From positions 1 through 64,000 of the forward strand of contig WPIO01000175.1 in the NCBI GenBank assembly GCA_009760855.2: a stretch of 64,000 nucleotides of DNA, written 5' to 3'. Made by a program: the position numbers and the translations under genes. Below, one piece after another: positions 47,350 through 58,492 of the stretch. The stretch comes from Cristatella mucedo (Eukaryota > Bryozoa > Phylactolaemata > Cristatellidae). The notes beneath the pieces are model-generated. The model did no database searches and was not told the origin of the DNA. It saw nothing but the letters and a program-made list of their open reading frames with translations. Each line of letters begins with the position of its first letter. Positions within the stretch are counted from its first letter, which is position 1.

Positions 47350-47452
47350 GCTTTATCACCATTGCAAGCTGGGGTGATAGCCTTAAAGGCCTCTCTGTCG
47401 CTATGCAAAAACAGGCTGTTTAATCAGCTGGGATTTTTTTATTTATGATTCT
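47350..47452 (+). mobile_element. SINE-1 body and tail
   Basis: Plus-strand body (GGTGATAGCC, CTATGCAAAAACAGGC) and the end TGTTTAATCAGCTGGG with a T/A-rich tail at about 47430-47450. The head is missing or decayed. Confidence 0.7.
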
Positions 47453-48652
47453 CAGGTAGCCCAGCAAAAGAGAATGGCAGTAAGCAAGCCGACACAGACA
47501 CCAGGAGCTAGTAAAATTTTTACAGGCCACTGTGGAAGACAGCACCTAATCGTTTATAGATGTAGGACGTAACGGCTAGCTGTAGAAATAGTCTCCTGAA
47601 TGAAGTTTCAAAATTGAGGCAGCTGTCGAAAACGACAACTACATTTCGAGCACGTTGTGATAGCCACACAACAGCATCACCTATAAGAAGAGCAAGATTT
47701 TTTTATCCAGCCACACGCTTAGGGTGACCTATGAGCGGCAGATTAGTTTTATTGTCATTATTTCTCAAAACGTTTTCAGAAATCCAGGACCGAATATCGG
47801 CAAGGCAAGCATTCAGTTTCTCAGTTGCTGCAGGATATTCCAACGGTTTGAATGAAAAATACAACTGAGTATCGTCAGCATAAAAGTGATATCCTATTCC
47901 GTGGGCCTTAATCACATTTCCCATAGGTTTGGAATGTATGGAGAACAGCAATGGACCGAGTAAATACCATTGAGGGACTTCACAGGTGACTCCTCTCGTG
48001 TGTGAGACCTGAACCCACACGATGCGGACTGAACACGATCAGACAAGTACGATTGAAACCATGCCAGTGCTTAGTCTGCCAGACCGATCGCTGTTATCAA
48101 TCGTTCAAGTGCAAAACCATGATCAATGATGTCGAAAGCAGGAGACAGATCTACAGTGCTAGGGCAGTGACATTCCAGTCTTCGTTGGCATGTAGAATGT
48201 CATCGTTAACACGGAGGAGAGAAATTTCAGTCGAGTGTTGCCACTTGAACCTTGATAGAAATGTCTGAAATTTTATTCTTTTCAATATGTTTGATAAGCT
48301 GCTTGGCAGAATAATTTTTTAACAATCCTTGACCAGAAAAAAAAGAAGGTAAAGTGGGCGATAGTTAACAAGGACCACTGTGTCTGATGCAGGCTTTTTA
48401 AGTGTCCAACGATTGCCGATTTGAAGGAATTGGGGACGACACCTTTTCTCAGAGAAGCATTGCAACTCTTGGTTATGGCAGGGCTAAGTTGGCCTGCTAG
48501 TGAAGACCACAGAGATAAAGGTATAATGTCTCCAGGAGACAAACTCTTTTTGCTAGACCGTGTTATGGTAGCCACATTGCATGAAGAAACCTCGGATAAT
48601 CTTTGACGGAAGGCCACAGCTTGTGGAACCGTGATTTCTTTAGTCGGAGGTG

Positions 48653-48755
48653 TGTACCGAAAGCCGCTTAGGCTGTGAGTGGGCTATACAAAACTCTCCT
48701 GCGTAACACCCACATGGTGTTTATGACTTCGTGGAGTTTCTGACGGAGATACATA
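48653..48755 (+). mobile_element. LINE-A 3' tail nested in LINE-A
   Basis: About 100 bases of plus-strand LINE-A 3' end (TACCGAAAGCCGCTTAGGCT, then GACGGAGATACATAG) interrupt the minus-strand copy. This is an extreme 5' truncation. Confidence 0.85.
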
Positions 48756-49622
48756 GGTGGCTTAATAAAGGCACGAATGTGCAAATTCATTTCAGTAAAG
48801 AAGGCTTAAAACGTTTTGGCTGAGCCTTAATATCTAAGGAGTCAGACCTCACAGCATTGGCCAGTAAATGATTTAATGTCTTGTTAATCTGTTTAAGGTC
48901 TAACTGGCAAGAATTCAGACTTCGAATGAAAAAAGAAGCCCTGGGATTTTAATCTATCGGGTGTAAACTCAAAATAAGTCTTTGTAATCGACTAAATCTG
49001 CATCAGACTCCGATTTCTTGAAACGACGTTCAAGCTGTGCTAAACCCGGTTCGTCTTTTTGAGTATTTTTAAACTGAAAGGAATCTCAACGACTTTTAAT
49101 AGATAGAATGAACGGGAGCATGCTTGTCAAGACCACTTCTGAGTGTCACGTTTATTGCATCAGTGAGGGTGTCGAGGCTGCCGGTCGAGTCTGAATGCAG
49201 ATCAAGAAGACCTGCATCACAAACAGATTTCTAAACCTTATCTATGCCAATGCTTCGTAAGTTACATCGTTTGACAAGTTCGACATCGACGTACGTGCAA
49301 GGAAGCAGGAACAGTAAACGAGATTGAACAATGATCTGAGAGGGTCAGTGAACACATCACAAGGTCAGTGGAGAGGACATTCTCAGTGATCACGACATAT
49401 AGAATGTGGCCACCGACTTGGGTAACATGATTAAGATGTTGGGCCAAACCCAAATTCTCCAGCCAGTCAAGAAATGTGTGGACCAGGCTGTTGCTACGTT
49501 TGTCGACGTGAATAATGAAGTCTCCTACAATCAGTAACGGCCCCTCTCAAGCAAATATTTTAGTGAGGAACTCTGAACACTCCTCTATACACAAGTTCAG
49601 ACAGCCAGAAGGAAGCTGGTAC

Positions 49623-49815
49623 ATTATGTATATCATGCTGACCTTGTGCATGTCACCCATTACCTTGTTATTCATTTTGTTCGTTTATCTAGCATGATAT
49701 TACTCACCATTGTATGGCATTTCCCTTTGCAGAAAATATAAAGCGCCTAGAGAGAGATTGAGTCGTCTGAAGACGCTTTATTAGGTGCATTATTAATAAT
49801 AATATTATTATTATA
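49623..49815 (+). mobile_element. LINE-B 3' tail nested in LINE-A
   Basis: The last part of LINE-B (CATGCTGACCTTGTGCATGT, hairpin at 49738-49782 with arms AAAGCGCC and GACGCTTT) with an AATAATAATATTATTATTAT tail. Confidence 0.88.
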
Positions 49816-50520
49816 TTAAAAGAGTGAGGCCTTGTCTTTTATGAAGACCTGGTTGCAACCAATTGAAAAGATGGTCTAGGCAAGAAACTGCACATCTTAT
49901 ATCCAAGCGATTCGGGAACAACAATTGGAACCTGCCTCCAGCTTTGTCAGAACGCATGGACTGATAAAATGAGAACCCGGGTGGAGTGGTCTCAGAAATA
50001 CAGCTACTGGAACAAGGCTTTATCCAGGTTTCGGTAAGCAGAAATGCAAATAGCTTCTCATGGATAAGCTGATAGCGGATAGGTAACCCCTTTGTTTTTA
50101 GCTAACTGAAAATTCGTAGGCGGAATATAAGAGGCTGTCCAACGACTTGAAGCAGCTTGGCCTGGCCCTTAGCCTCTCCTGTCGGAATTCCTTGCATGCA
50201 ATCAGGGCTAGACGCAATGAAGTCCTGTCCATCGTCTGCAATGCACTATCGGTTGACTGACCGTATTGGTGAACGACTATTGATGGACGCTGCCAGTGAT
50301 ACCCAGCTACTAGTGGACATAGCCACTGCCGTCTAGACCAGGTTCAGCGATTCCCACCAGCCGGCCAGCTTGGAAACGTCGATCAGGCCCTGACGAAGGC
50401 TGTGTACCTGAAAAAAAAACATATGCCGGCCTTTCTTGTGACTTCTTGAAAAAGGCGTGAAGTTCTGCGTCTTTCCTAAACTTAATCGAAAGACGGTTCG
50501 GCTCGAGTGATATGGTCAAT

Positions 50521-51235
50521 GGAGAGTATTAATAATAATGTATTAATAATGTACTTGATAAAGTTCCCTCATAGAACTCAATCTCTTTCTAGGCGCTTTA
50601 CATTTGCTGCTAAGGGAAATGCAATTAAAAGGTAAGTAAAATCATGCTTGAAAAAGAAAAATGAATAACTTGGTTAGGGGTGACATGCACAGGGTCGGCA
50701 AGCAAATGTGGTTAGTGGCAGCATGCACAGTGTCAGCATGCATAAGCACATCAAGGACGAATCACAAGGACCCACTAAATGCTGTCCTAAATAGGTGTGT
50801 TTTTAAGTTCCTTTTTATTGTGGTCAGGTCAGGGGATGTTCTGATGCAGGTTGGGAGGGAGTTCCAGGCTTTGGGAGCATACGAACTAAATGCACGGTCT
50901 CCAAAGGATTTGAGGTTTGTACGAGGTATTTCTAGACTGTTGGATTCCAAAAAGCGGGTGGTACGATGCTTAGCTTGATGGGGGAGTATGTCGGACAGAT
51001 AGGCTGGAGCCATAGAATGAAGGGACCTAAAAGTGAGCGACAAAACCTCGAAGTCAATCCGTTGCTTGACTGGTAGCCAGTGCAGGTTGTCGAGAAGTGG
51101 AGTAATGTGGCATTTGGGATGCTCACGACAGACAAGCCTAGCTGCAGAGTTTTGCACCAGCTGCAATCACCTGATCGCACATGCTGGTAGGCCAGTGAGC
51201 AGTGAGTTGCAGAAGTCGAGATGAGATGTCACGAA
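50521..51235 (-). mobile_element. LINE-B 3' part
   Basis: Minus strand with the ATTAATAATAATG tail, hairpin at about 50560-50605, and a 134-codon open stretch (50762-51166) of the RT C-terminal region: TPLLDNLHWLPVKQRIDFEV, then YLSDILPHQAKHRTTRF. Good preservation suggests a young copy. It is inserted next to or within the 5' part of the LINE-A copy. Confidence 0.9.
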
Positions 51236-51665
51236 GATTGACCGGATGTTTCAGATGCAAAATTGGCCTACTGGGTATTGTTCCGGAAGCTGAGTTAGTC
51301 ATGCTGTATGCATTTGCCCACATCCTGGCCCCTGGAAGCGACCATATCTTCGGTTGAAGCCGATGAGCTCAGCCTGAAGGGGACGAAGCCACACCGCCTG
51401 CTGCTGCCTATGCCGTAGCATTGAAACTATAGAAAGTGACGATGCACGTTTGGGCCATTCGCGATGCCCCTTTGAAAGACCTCCATACGAAAAGCAGCAC
51501 CGTTCTTAGTGGTAAATGCCTCCGTAGGGAAAGATACATTGTCTCGGACTTTGTTGTAGTGTCACTTCCTCCAGTGAGTATTGGCAATCCTCATTGGTCT
51601 TAAATTTTAAAGCACAGATAAAGTGCCGGGAAATCCCAAAGGTTTTACCCTGTGTCTGTTTCGCT
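51236..51665 (-). mobile_element. Probable LINE-A 5' region
   Basis: Minus-strand frame pieces, including one open at 51506-51742 (GKTFGISRHFICALKFKTNE and more), show no known domain. The position on the 5' side of the long LINE-A copy, across a LINE-B insertion, suggests they belong to its ORF1 or leader. This is inferred from position only. Confidence 0.4.
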
Positions 51666-51671
51666 GAAGAA

Positions 51672-52190
51672 GCTTGGATGGCTGCTGGTTGATCAACGGA
51701 GGAAACACCAAAGTTATGTGGTTGAAACATAAGGAGCGACACGGCATTGCTCCTTCAAATCGAGCTGAACTGCTGCACTCGGTTCAGCCTCGTCATGCCC
51801 TCAGCTACGGTATGGGTAATAAATTAGCTGTTCTACTCATCTGCTTAAAGACCGTATCGACAGGAAGTTTTGCTCTTCAGGTTCTAGACTGTGGAACTAA
51901 CTTCCCCAGCTCTCATGCAACGACAATTGCTACCCTGCTGCCGACTACGGGTCATCCTTTTCAGTGGTCCTGCGGTGCTACTTCTATGCTACTCACTACA
52001 TAAACTGCTCCACCGTCTCTGCAATGCTTTCCACTTTCTCTTGTTTGTGTGAGACGAAATATTTTTGCTAGCGAATACGTACCGAAAGCCACTCAGGCTG
52101 TGAGTGGGCTATTCAAAACTCTCCGTTTAAACACTGTTATAGTATTTATGAGAAGTCTTTATGAATTTGTTGGGTTACAGAGACACATTA
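51672..52190 (+). mobile_element. LINE-A 3' end
   Basis: Plus-strand end of LINE-A: GWLLVDQRRK, a segment matching SNRAELLHSVQPRHAL, then the 3' UTR with ACCGAAAGCCACTCAGGCTG and GTTACAGAGACACATTACC. Confidence 0.85.
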
Positions 52191-52390
52191 CCATAATGAT
52201 GGTAAATACTTAAAATATCATATCAAGTATTGCTTTTGAGACATTCTTAGCAAGTTACACCCGTATTGCCAATCCTGATGCATGGGACCCAGACATGGCA
52301 TTCGATATATCTTCATATAACGTATTGTGTGTGTCGTGTTTCTTTTAAGGCGACGTCGCTTAATTTGTATGCCATATCGCTACTGATTAT

Positions 52391-54430
52391 ATGGTTAGGG
52401 GTGACATGCACAGGGTCAGCATGCAAATGTGGTTAGTGGCAGCATGCACAGTGTCAGCACGCATAAGCACATCAAGGACGAATCACAGGGACCCACTAAA
52501 TGCTGTCCTAAATAGGTGTGTTTTTAGGTTCCTTTTGAATGTGGTCAGGTCAGGGGATGTTCTGACGCAGGTCAGGAGGGAGTTCCAGGCTTTGGGAGCA
52601 TATGAACTGAATGCACGTCTCCAAAGGAATTAAGGTTTGCAAGAGGTATTCCTAGACTGTTGGATTCCGAAAAGCGGGTGGTACGATGCTTAGCCTGATG
52701 GGGTAGTATATCTGACAGATAGGCTGGAGCCATAGAATGAAGGGACCTAAAAGTGAGGGACAAAACCTTGAAGTCAATCCGTTGCCTTACTGGTAGCCAG
52801 TGCAGGTCGGCGAGAAGTGGAGTAATGTGGCAACTGCGATGCTCACGACAGACATGCCTAGCTGCCGAGTTTTGCCCCAGCTGCAATCGCCTGATCGCAC
52901 ATGCCGGTAGGCCAGTAAGCAGTGAGTTGCAGAAGTCGAGACGGGATGTCACGAATGCATAGACCAACTTAGATGTGGCATATTTATCTAAGCAAGCCCG
53001 AATTTTAGCGATGTTAGGAAGCTGAAAATAGGCGGATTTGACTGTGGAGCTGATATGGTCGTCTAGCGAGAGGTCGCTTTGGAATATGACACCTAGATTT
53101 CGAGCTGATTCAACTGGAGATATGCTGGCAGAGTCAATTTTGAGAGTCAGCCTTGCCAATCTCTGGATCACACTGGGTTTGCCCATAACTAGTAAGTTAG
53201 TTTTGTCATCGTTTAGTTTGAGAAAATTTCCTGTCATCCATGTGCGGATGTCATCAATGCATGCAGCAAGTGAGTTTAGAGAATTTGAGGTGCTCGAAGG
53301 CTGTAAGGGATCAAAGCAAAGGTACAAGTGAGTGTCATCTGCATAGAAGTGAAAGCCTAGATTGTGCTTGGCAATCACATCAGCAAGAGGCAGAGTATAA
53401 ACCGCGAAAAGAACCGGACCTAGCACAGAGCCCCGAGGTACTCCATATTTCAGAGGTACTTCAGATGATCTTTGTCCATTCACGTCAATACTCTGGAGTC
53501 TCCCACTGAGATAGGACCTGAACCACTGCAGAGCAGTGCCAGTGATGCCCAGGCGAGATGAGAGGCGCTCTAGAAGAACTTTGTGATCGATGGTATCAAA
53601 AGGTGCCGAAAGATCAAGCAAAACAGGCAGAGACACTCTACCCATGCCTGCATTCGTAAGTAGGTCGTTGTATACCCGAAGCAATGCTGACTCTGTGGAG
53701 TGATTAGCTCTAAAGCCGGACTGGAACTTACTAGCAAGGTGTGAGGTTTAGATATACGAGTTCAGCTGGTCCGCCACGACCCGTTCGAGTGTCTTTGATA
53801 GGAATGGTAGAAGGGAAACTGGGCGGTTGTTGCTCAAGTTCTCTTGGTCAAGTGTAGCTTTCTTGAGAAGTGGCCTGACTACAGCTTTTTAGAAAGGTGC
53901 TGGGACATGACCTGAGGCTAATGACATATTAAAGATGTTAGTTATGCATGGCAGCAGCAGATCAATGCAACGTAGGAGCAGGACAGTGGGAATAGGATCC
54001 AGAGGACTTGTTGTCTTCTTTGATTGAGATACGAACTTTAGGACTAGATCACTAGTGACCTGCTTAAATGCAGACATTGAGGTGTAGCCAGGAACCAAGG
54101 AACAGCATTCTAGTGGGAAGTTTGTCATCGCAGGGATGGATTCCCCGATCTTGTCTATATTCTGCACAAAGAATCGAGAGAAGCGATCGGCTAGATCATC
54201 ATTAGGATCATCAGGTAAGGAGCTAATCTGGGAACGGTTGAGGAGATGGTTTATTGTCGACATCAGCATTTTTGAATTGTGCATCTGTGATTCAACAATT
54301 TCTTAAAAAAAATAGACCGCCTTTGTTAGAATCGATTGGTACGACCTACAGAAGTCTTCATATGCATGTCGATGGACAGTATTCCGGAATCAACTGGGAA
54401 TGAGCAGTTAGTCCGGAATCAACCATATTT
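52391..54430 (-). mobile_element. LINE-B copy with the best-preserved RT
   Basis: The minus-strand open frame 52572-53684 spans 370 codons. Within it are motif A LLDLSAPFDTIDH (residues 22-34, catalytic Asp at 24), GVPRGSVLGPVLF (81-93) and motif C FYADDTHLYLCF (113-124). Also seen are LKLNDDKTNLLVMGKP, a thumb-like SDLSLDDHISSTVKSAYFQL, LDFCNSLLTGLPACAIRRLQ and LADLHWLPVRQRIDFKVLSL. An upstream piece (53889-54284) encodes the linker and fingers. The 3' hairpin and tail are missing at 52391. The protein would copy the element's RNA at a nicked target. The frame is closed upstream and the endonuclease is missing, so the copy is dead but relatively young. Confidence 0.93.
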
Positions 54431-54439
54431 CAGAGGTAC

Positions 54440-55185
54440 CTTCATAAAACATGAATAACATGGTTAGGGATCACATGCACAGGGTCAGCATGGAAATGTG
54501 GTTAGTCGCAGCATGCACAGTGTCAGCGTGCATAAGCTACGTGAAGGACGAATCACAGGGACCCACTAAAAAGTGTTCTTAATAGGTGTGTTTTTAAGTT
54601 CATTTAAATGAGGTCAATTCAGGGGGTGTTCTGACGCAAGTCGGAAAGGATTTCCAGGCTTCGGGAGCATAAGAACGAAATGCACGGTCTCCAAAATATT
54701 TGAGGTTCGTACGAGGTATTGGTAGACTGTTGGATTCCGGAATTCGGGAGGTACGATGCTGGGCCTGGCGGGGAAGTGGATTTGAGAGATAGGCTAGAGG
54801 TAAATAATGAAGTTCGCCAAAAGTGAACAACAAATTTGTCGTTCTCAAGGGCTACGAGAAACCGAGGCAAAGGTACAACTCAGTCTCACATGTATAGAAG
54901 TTAAAGACTAAATTACGCTTAGCAATCGCATCGGCCAGAAGTAGAATATAAACCGTGAATAGAATTTGACCAAAGAAAGAGCACTGACGTACCCAATATT
55001 TCAGAGGTAACTTCAATAATCTTTGTCCATTCACATGGATTTTCGTAAGTCTCCCGCTGGGATAGGAGCAGAATCGTTGCAGAGCAGTAGGAGCCATGCC
55101 CATGCGAGTTTAGAGGCCCTCATGAGAGACTTGTGATCAATAGTATCAAAACCTTCCGAAAGCTTGAGCTTAACAAGCAAAGACA
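54440..55185 (-). mobile_element. LINE-B copy with internal deletion
   Basis: Minus strand. The part 54448-54847 is the C-terminal region and 3' UTR. At 54848 the sequence jumps to the RT motif C region (CETELYLCLGFS) and motif B side up to 55185. The segment between them, present in other copies, is missing. Confidence 0.82.
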
Positions 55186-55204
55186 CTCAAACAAAGACAC
55201 CCAA

Positions 55205-56290
55205 CCAATTGTACCTTTGCTTTGATGCCTTCCAGCCTTCGAGCACCTAAAATTTTCTCGACTCACTCACTGCATGCATTGATGAAATCCGCACATGGAA
55301 GGCAGCAAATTTTCTAAAACTAAACGATGACAACACTTACTTACTAGTTATGGGTAAACCCAGTGCAATTCACAATATGGAAAGGCTGACGCTCAAAATA
55401 GGCTCTGCCAGAATATCCCAAGTTGAATCAGCTCGAAATCTAGGTGTCATATTCCGAAGCTTCCTCTCGTTAGACGACAATACCAGCTGCACCGTCGAAT
55501 CTGCCTATTTTTAGCTTCATAATATTGCTAAAATTTAGGTATGTATAGATAAGGATACCATGTCTAAGTTGGTCAATGCATTCGTGACATCCAATATTGA
55601 CTTCTGCAACTCACTTCTTACTGGCCTGCCAGCATGTGCATTCAGGTGATTGCAGCTGGTGCTAAACTTCGCAGCTAGGCTTGTCTGTCGTGAGCTTTGT
55701 AGCTGCCACGTTTCGCCACTTCTCACCGACCTGTGCTGGCTACCAGTCAAGCAACGAATGGCTTTCAAGGTTTTAGTCGCTCAGTTTTAAGTCAATTCAT
55801 TTTTTGGCTCCAGCCTATCTCTCCGATGTACTCTACCATCAGGCCATATACCGTAGTACCTGCTTTTCGGACTCCAAAAGTCCACAAATACTCCGTAAAA
55901 ATCTTCAAATTCTTTGGAGACCGTGCATTTAGTTTGTATGCTCCCAATGCCCGGAATTCCCTCCCGACCTGCGCCAGAACATCCCCTGACCTGACCACAT
56001 TAAAGAAATAACTAAAGAACACACCTATTTAGGAAAGAATGTAGTGGGTCTCTGCGATTCTTCCTTGATATTCTTATGCGTGCTGACACTGGGCATGCTG
56101 CCACTAACCACATTTGCATGCTGACCCTTTGCATGCCACCCCTAAATATGCTATCGATTTCTTTTATTTGACAAACACGATATTACCCACCATTCACTTG
56201 CTTTTCCCTCTGCAGCAAATGTAAAGCACCTAGAGAGAGATTGAGTTCTCTGAGGGCGCTTTATCAAGTGTATTATTATTGTTATTATTA
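55205..56290 (+). mobile_element. LINE-B 3' half
   Basis: Plus strand from just after motif C (LYLCFDAFQPSST-like) through the RT C-terminal part to the 3' hairpin at about 56222-56262 and a TTATTATTGTTATTATTAAT tail. All frames are broken. Confidence 0.87.
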
Positions 56291-56298
56291 ATATTATT

Positions 56299-56450
56299 GA
56301 CAAATGTTTGCATTCCTAAGTTGGCCGTTGTAAACCTGAAGCAATGCCTGCTTTGTGGGGTGACTAGCTCTAAAATTAGACAGGAACTCACTATCAGGGT
56401 TAAAGGTTTCAATATATGAGTTAAGCTTGTTAGCTTCGACTCGTGCAACG
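56299..56450 (-). mobile_element. LINE-B scrap upstream of motif A
   Basis: A minus-strand segment with GCATTCCTAAGTTGGCCGTT and GAGTTAAGCTTGTTAGC matches 53650-53790 of the better copy. Confidence 0.75.
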
Positions 56451-56460
56451 ACGAATGACT

Positions 56461-56565
56461 ACGAAAGCAGCATAGGCTGTTTGAGAACTAAGCAAAACTC
56501 TCTTGGATAATGCAAAATCGTCTTTGCAAAGATAAGGCCTGAAATACATACGTACGTTATTACAG
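56461..56565 (+). mobile_element. LINE-A 3' tail
   Basis: Decayed plus-strand end: GCATAGGCTGTTTGAGAAC, AAACTCTCTTGG and GCCTGAAATACATACGTACG. Confidence 0.65.
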
Positions 56566-56676
56566 AGAGATAAACCGGTTTTTAGAGCCGTAGTGATAGA
56601 GTAAATACTGTTTTTAGGTAATCCTGATTAGAAAATCACCTCTAGGCAAACCGATTCTAATTCAGTGTGGCCTAAT

Positions 56677-57556
56677 AATAATAATAATAATAATTCACTT
56701 AATAAAGTGCCCTCAGAGAATCTAATCTCTCTCTAGGCGCTTTACATTTGCTGTAAAGTGAAATGCGATTGAATGGCAAGTTAAATCTGTCTTGAAAAAC
56801 AAACGAAACGAATAATATAGTTAGGGGTGACATGCACAGGGTCAGCATGCAAATGTGGTTAGTGGCAGCATGCACAGTGTCAGCACGCATAAGCACATCA
56901 AAGACGAATCACAGGGACCCACTAAATGCTGTCCTAAGTAGGTGTGTTTTTAAGTTTATTTTAAATGAGGTCAGGTCATGGGATGTTCTGATGCTGGTCG
57001 GGAGGGAGTTCCAGGCTTTAAGAACATATGAACTAAATGCGCGTTCTCCAAAGGATTTAAGGTTTGTATGAGGTATTTGTAGACTGTTGGATTCCAAAAA
57101 GCGGGTGGTACGATGCTTGGCCTGACGGGGCATATATCTGACAGATAGGCTAGAGCCATAGAATGAAGGGACCTAAATGTAAGCGACAAAACCTTGAAGT
57201 CAATCCGTTGCTTGACTGGTAGCCAGTGCAGGTCGGCGAGAAGTGGAGTAATGTGGCAACTGCGACGCTCACGACAGACAAGCCTAGCTGCAGAGTTTTG
57301 CACCAGCTGCAATCGCCTGATCGCACATGCTGGTAGGCCAGTAAGTAGTGAGTTGCAGAAGTCGAGACGGGATGTCACGAATGCATAGACCAACTTAGAT
57401 GTGGCATATTTATCTAAACAAGCCCGAATTTTAGCAATGTTATGAAGCTGAAAATAGGCAGATTTGACTGTGGAGCTGATGTGGTGGTCTGACGAGAGGT
57501 CGCTTTGGAATATGACATCTAGATTTCGAGCTGATTCGACAGGAGATATGCTGGCA
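56677..57556 (-). mobile_element. LINE-B 3' half, young copy
   Basis: Minus strand with an AATAATAATAATAATAATTC tail, hairpin at 56702-56745, and a largely open C-terminal RT (SPVESARNLDVIFQSDLSSD, then VYAFVTSRLDFCNSLLTGLP). It is truncated at 57556. It is the last large repeat before the defensin gene. Confidence 0.9.
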
Positions 57557-58314
57557 TAATTCCTTCGATCGTATAAGTATCCCCAGTCAATGTCAGCAGT
57601 AGAATGGCAAAGACAGACACCAATTCCTACGTTTCCAACGCATCGCAACTGAGCGAGGTGCCCTATAAGCGATTTAAAAAGTTTATATAACAAATTTCAT
57701 TACTTTACATCAACGGTAATTAGTCTGTACAAGCCATTTGCAAACACTGCTGAAAAGACAATTTGGCCAAACATAACTATTTGTGCTAGAAGTTATCTAG
57801 ACTAAAAATATTCAGAAGGGGTACTTGAATGATAGCAATTTTTGCATAAACCAGAGACGACACTTGTTTTTCGTGCAGGTCGTGGCAGTACAAGAGCTAT
57901 GAGTTGCAAGCACATCGGTGGTCTGAAAATAGCTAATACTCAGCTAGCGATCATGGGGTATTTTAAATTAGTTTTGTGAACCTCCCTTGATAGCAGTCGA
58001 TCATTTGCCCTACATTACAGTACCTACAGGGTAGCACATATCGCCATTCTGCTTGAATGGCACCGTCGGCAATGTGGCACTGATGTTACAAACCATTGCA
58101 GTGCAGAAGGTTTTTATGAGGGTTTTTATGAGGGTTTTTCGTTGTCACCGGATTAGATTCTAAGAAAGGTACTGGATGCACGCCACCATCGCTTTCTCTC
58201 TCCTTATCACTATTCTGAAAAAAGCTAGTAATCTAAATCTAGTGTTGGCGTTTTTTAGCACTCGTCATGCCAGCAACAAACCTTTTTACCTATGCATGAT
58301 TGGTGGCTAGCTAC
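57557..58314 (+). promoter_or_regulatory. Upstream region of the defensin-like gene
   Basis: Non-repeat sequence between the last LINE and the TATA box. Two and a half copies of GGTTTTTATGAG lie at 58109-58140, and an inverted CCAAT word (ATTGG) at 58299-58303 sits 12 bases before the TATA box. No clear NF-kB-type site (GGGRNNYYCC) was found by eye. Regulation cannot be inferred further. Confidence 0.4.
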
Positions 58315-58322
58315 TATATAAA
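58315..58322 (+). promoter_or_regulatory. TATA box
   Basis: TATATAAA, followed 33 bases later by an initiator-like TCAACT (58346-58351), with the ATG at 58366. This predicts a very short 5' leader of about 18 bases. Confidence 0.75.
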
Positions 58323-58365
58323 GGCACCGACAATCTTTAGGCTGATCAACTGAACAGCAGGCACA

Positions 58366-58492
58366 ATGGCGTGCATTCGCTACCTACTCTGTGCCGCTTT
58401 ACTGGGCTCGGCTATAGCTATTCCAATGGACGACGATGCGAAAACGGAAGCAGCCGAGATCGTTAATGGCGAACAGATAGAAAAACGACAAG
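58366..58492 (+). CDS. Exon 1: signal peptide and propeptide
   Basis: ATG at 58366 is the first after the TATA box. Residues 1-19 are a typical signal peptide, MACIRYLLCAALLGSAIAI, with a short basic start and a hydrophobic core. The propeptide (PMDDDAKTEAAEIVNGEQIE) is acidic and may neutralise or shield the peptide before release. It ends Lys-Arg at residues 40-41, a convertase site. The exon ends CAA G, followed by the donor GTAATA at 58493, leaving phase 1. If it is not spliced, the frame runs 23 codons further to a stop at 58561, with three more Cys, a read-through form judged unlikely. Confidence 0.88.

Larger units (their letters stand above)
47453..50520 (-). mobile_element. Long LINE-A copy with endonuclease
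   Basis: Minus-strand LINE-A, the only one here reaching beyond the endonuclease. From 3' to 5': RT C-terminal part (47453), motif C HFYADDTQLYFSF (about 47880), GPLLFSIHSKP and a finger-region piece near 48560. The endonuclease end is at 49262-49530 with GDFIIHVD and LTLSDHCSISF. Farther 5', 49815-50520 holds frames with SIKFRKDAELHAFFKKSQ (open at 50310-50519), probably the region before or between the ORFs. A short LINE-A tail (48653-48755, plus) and a LINE-B 3' end (49623-49815, plus) are inserted in it. It is inactive. Confidence 0.87.
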
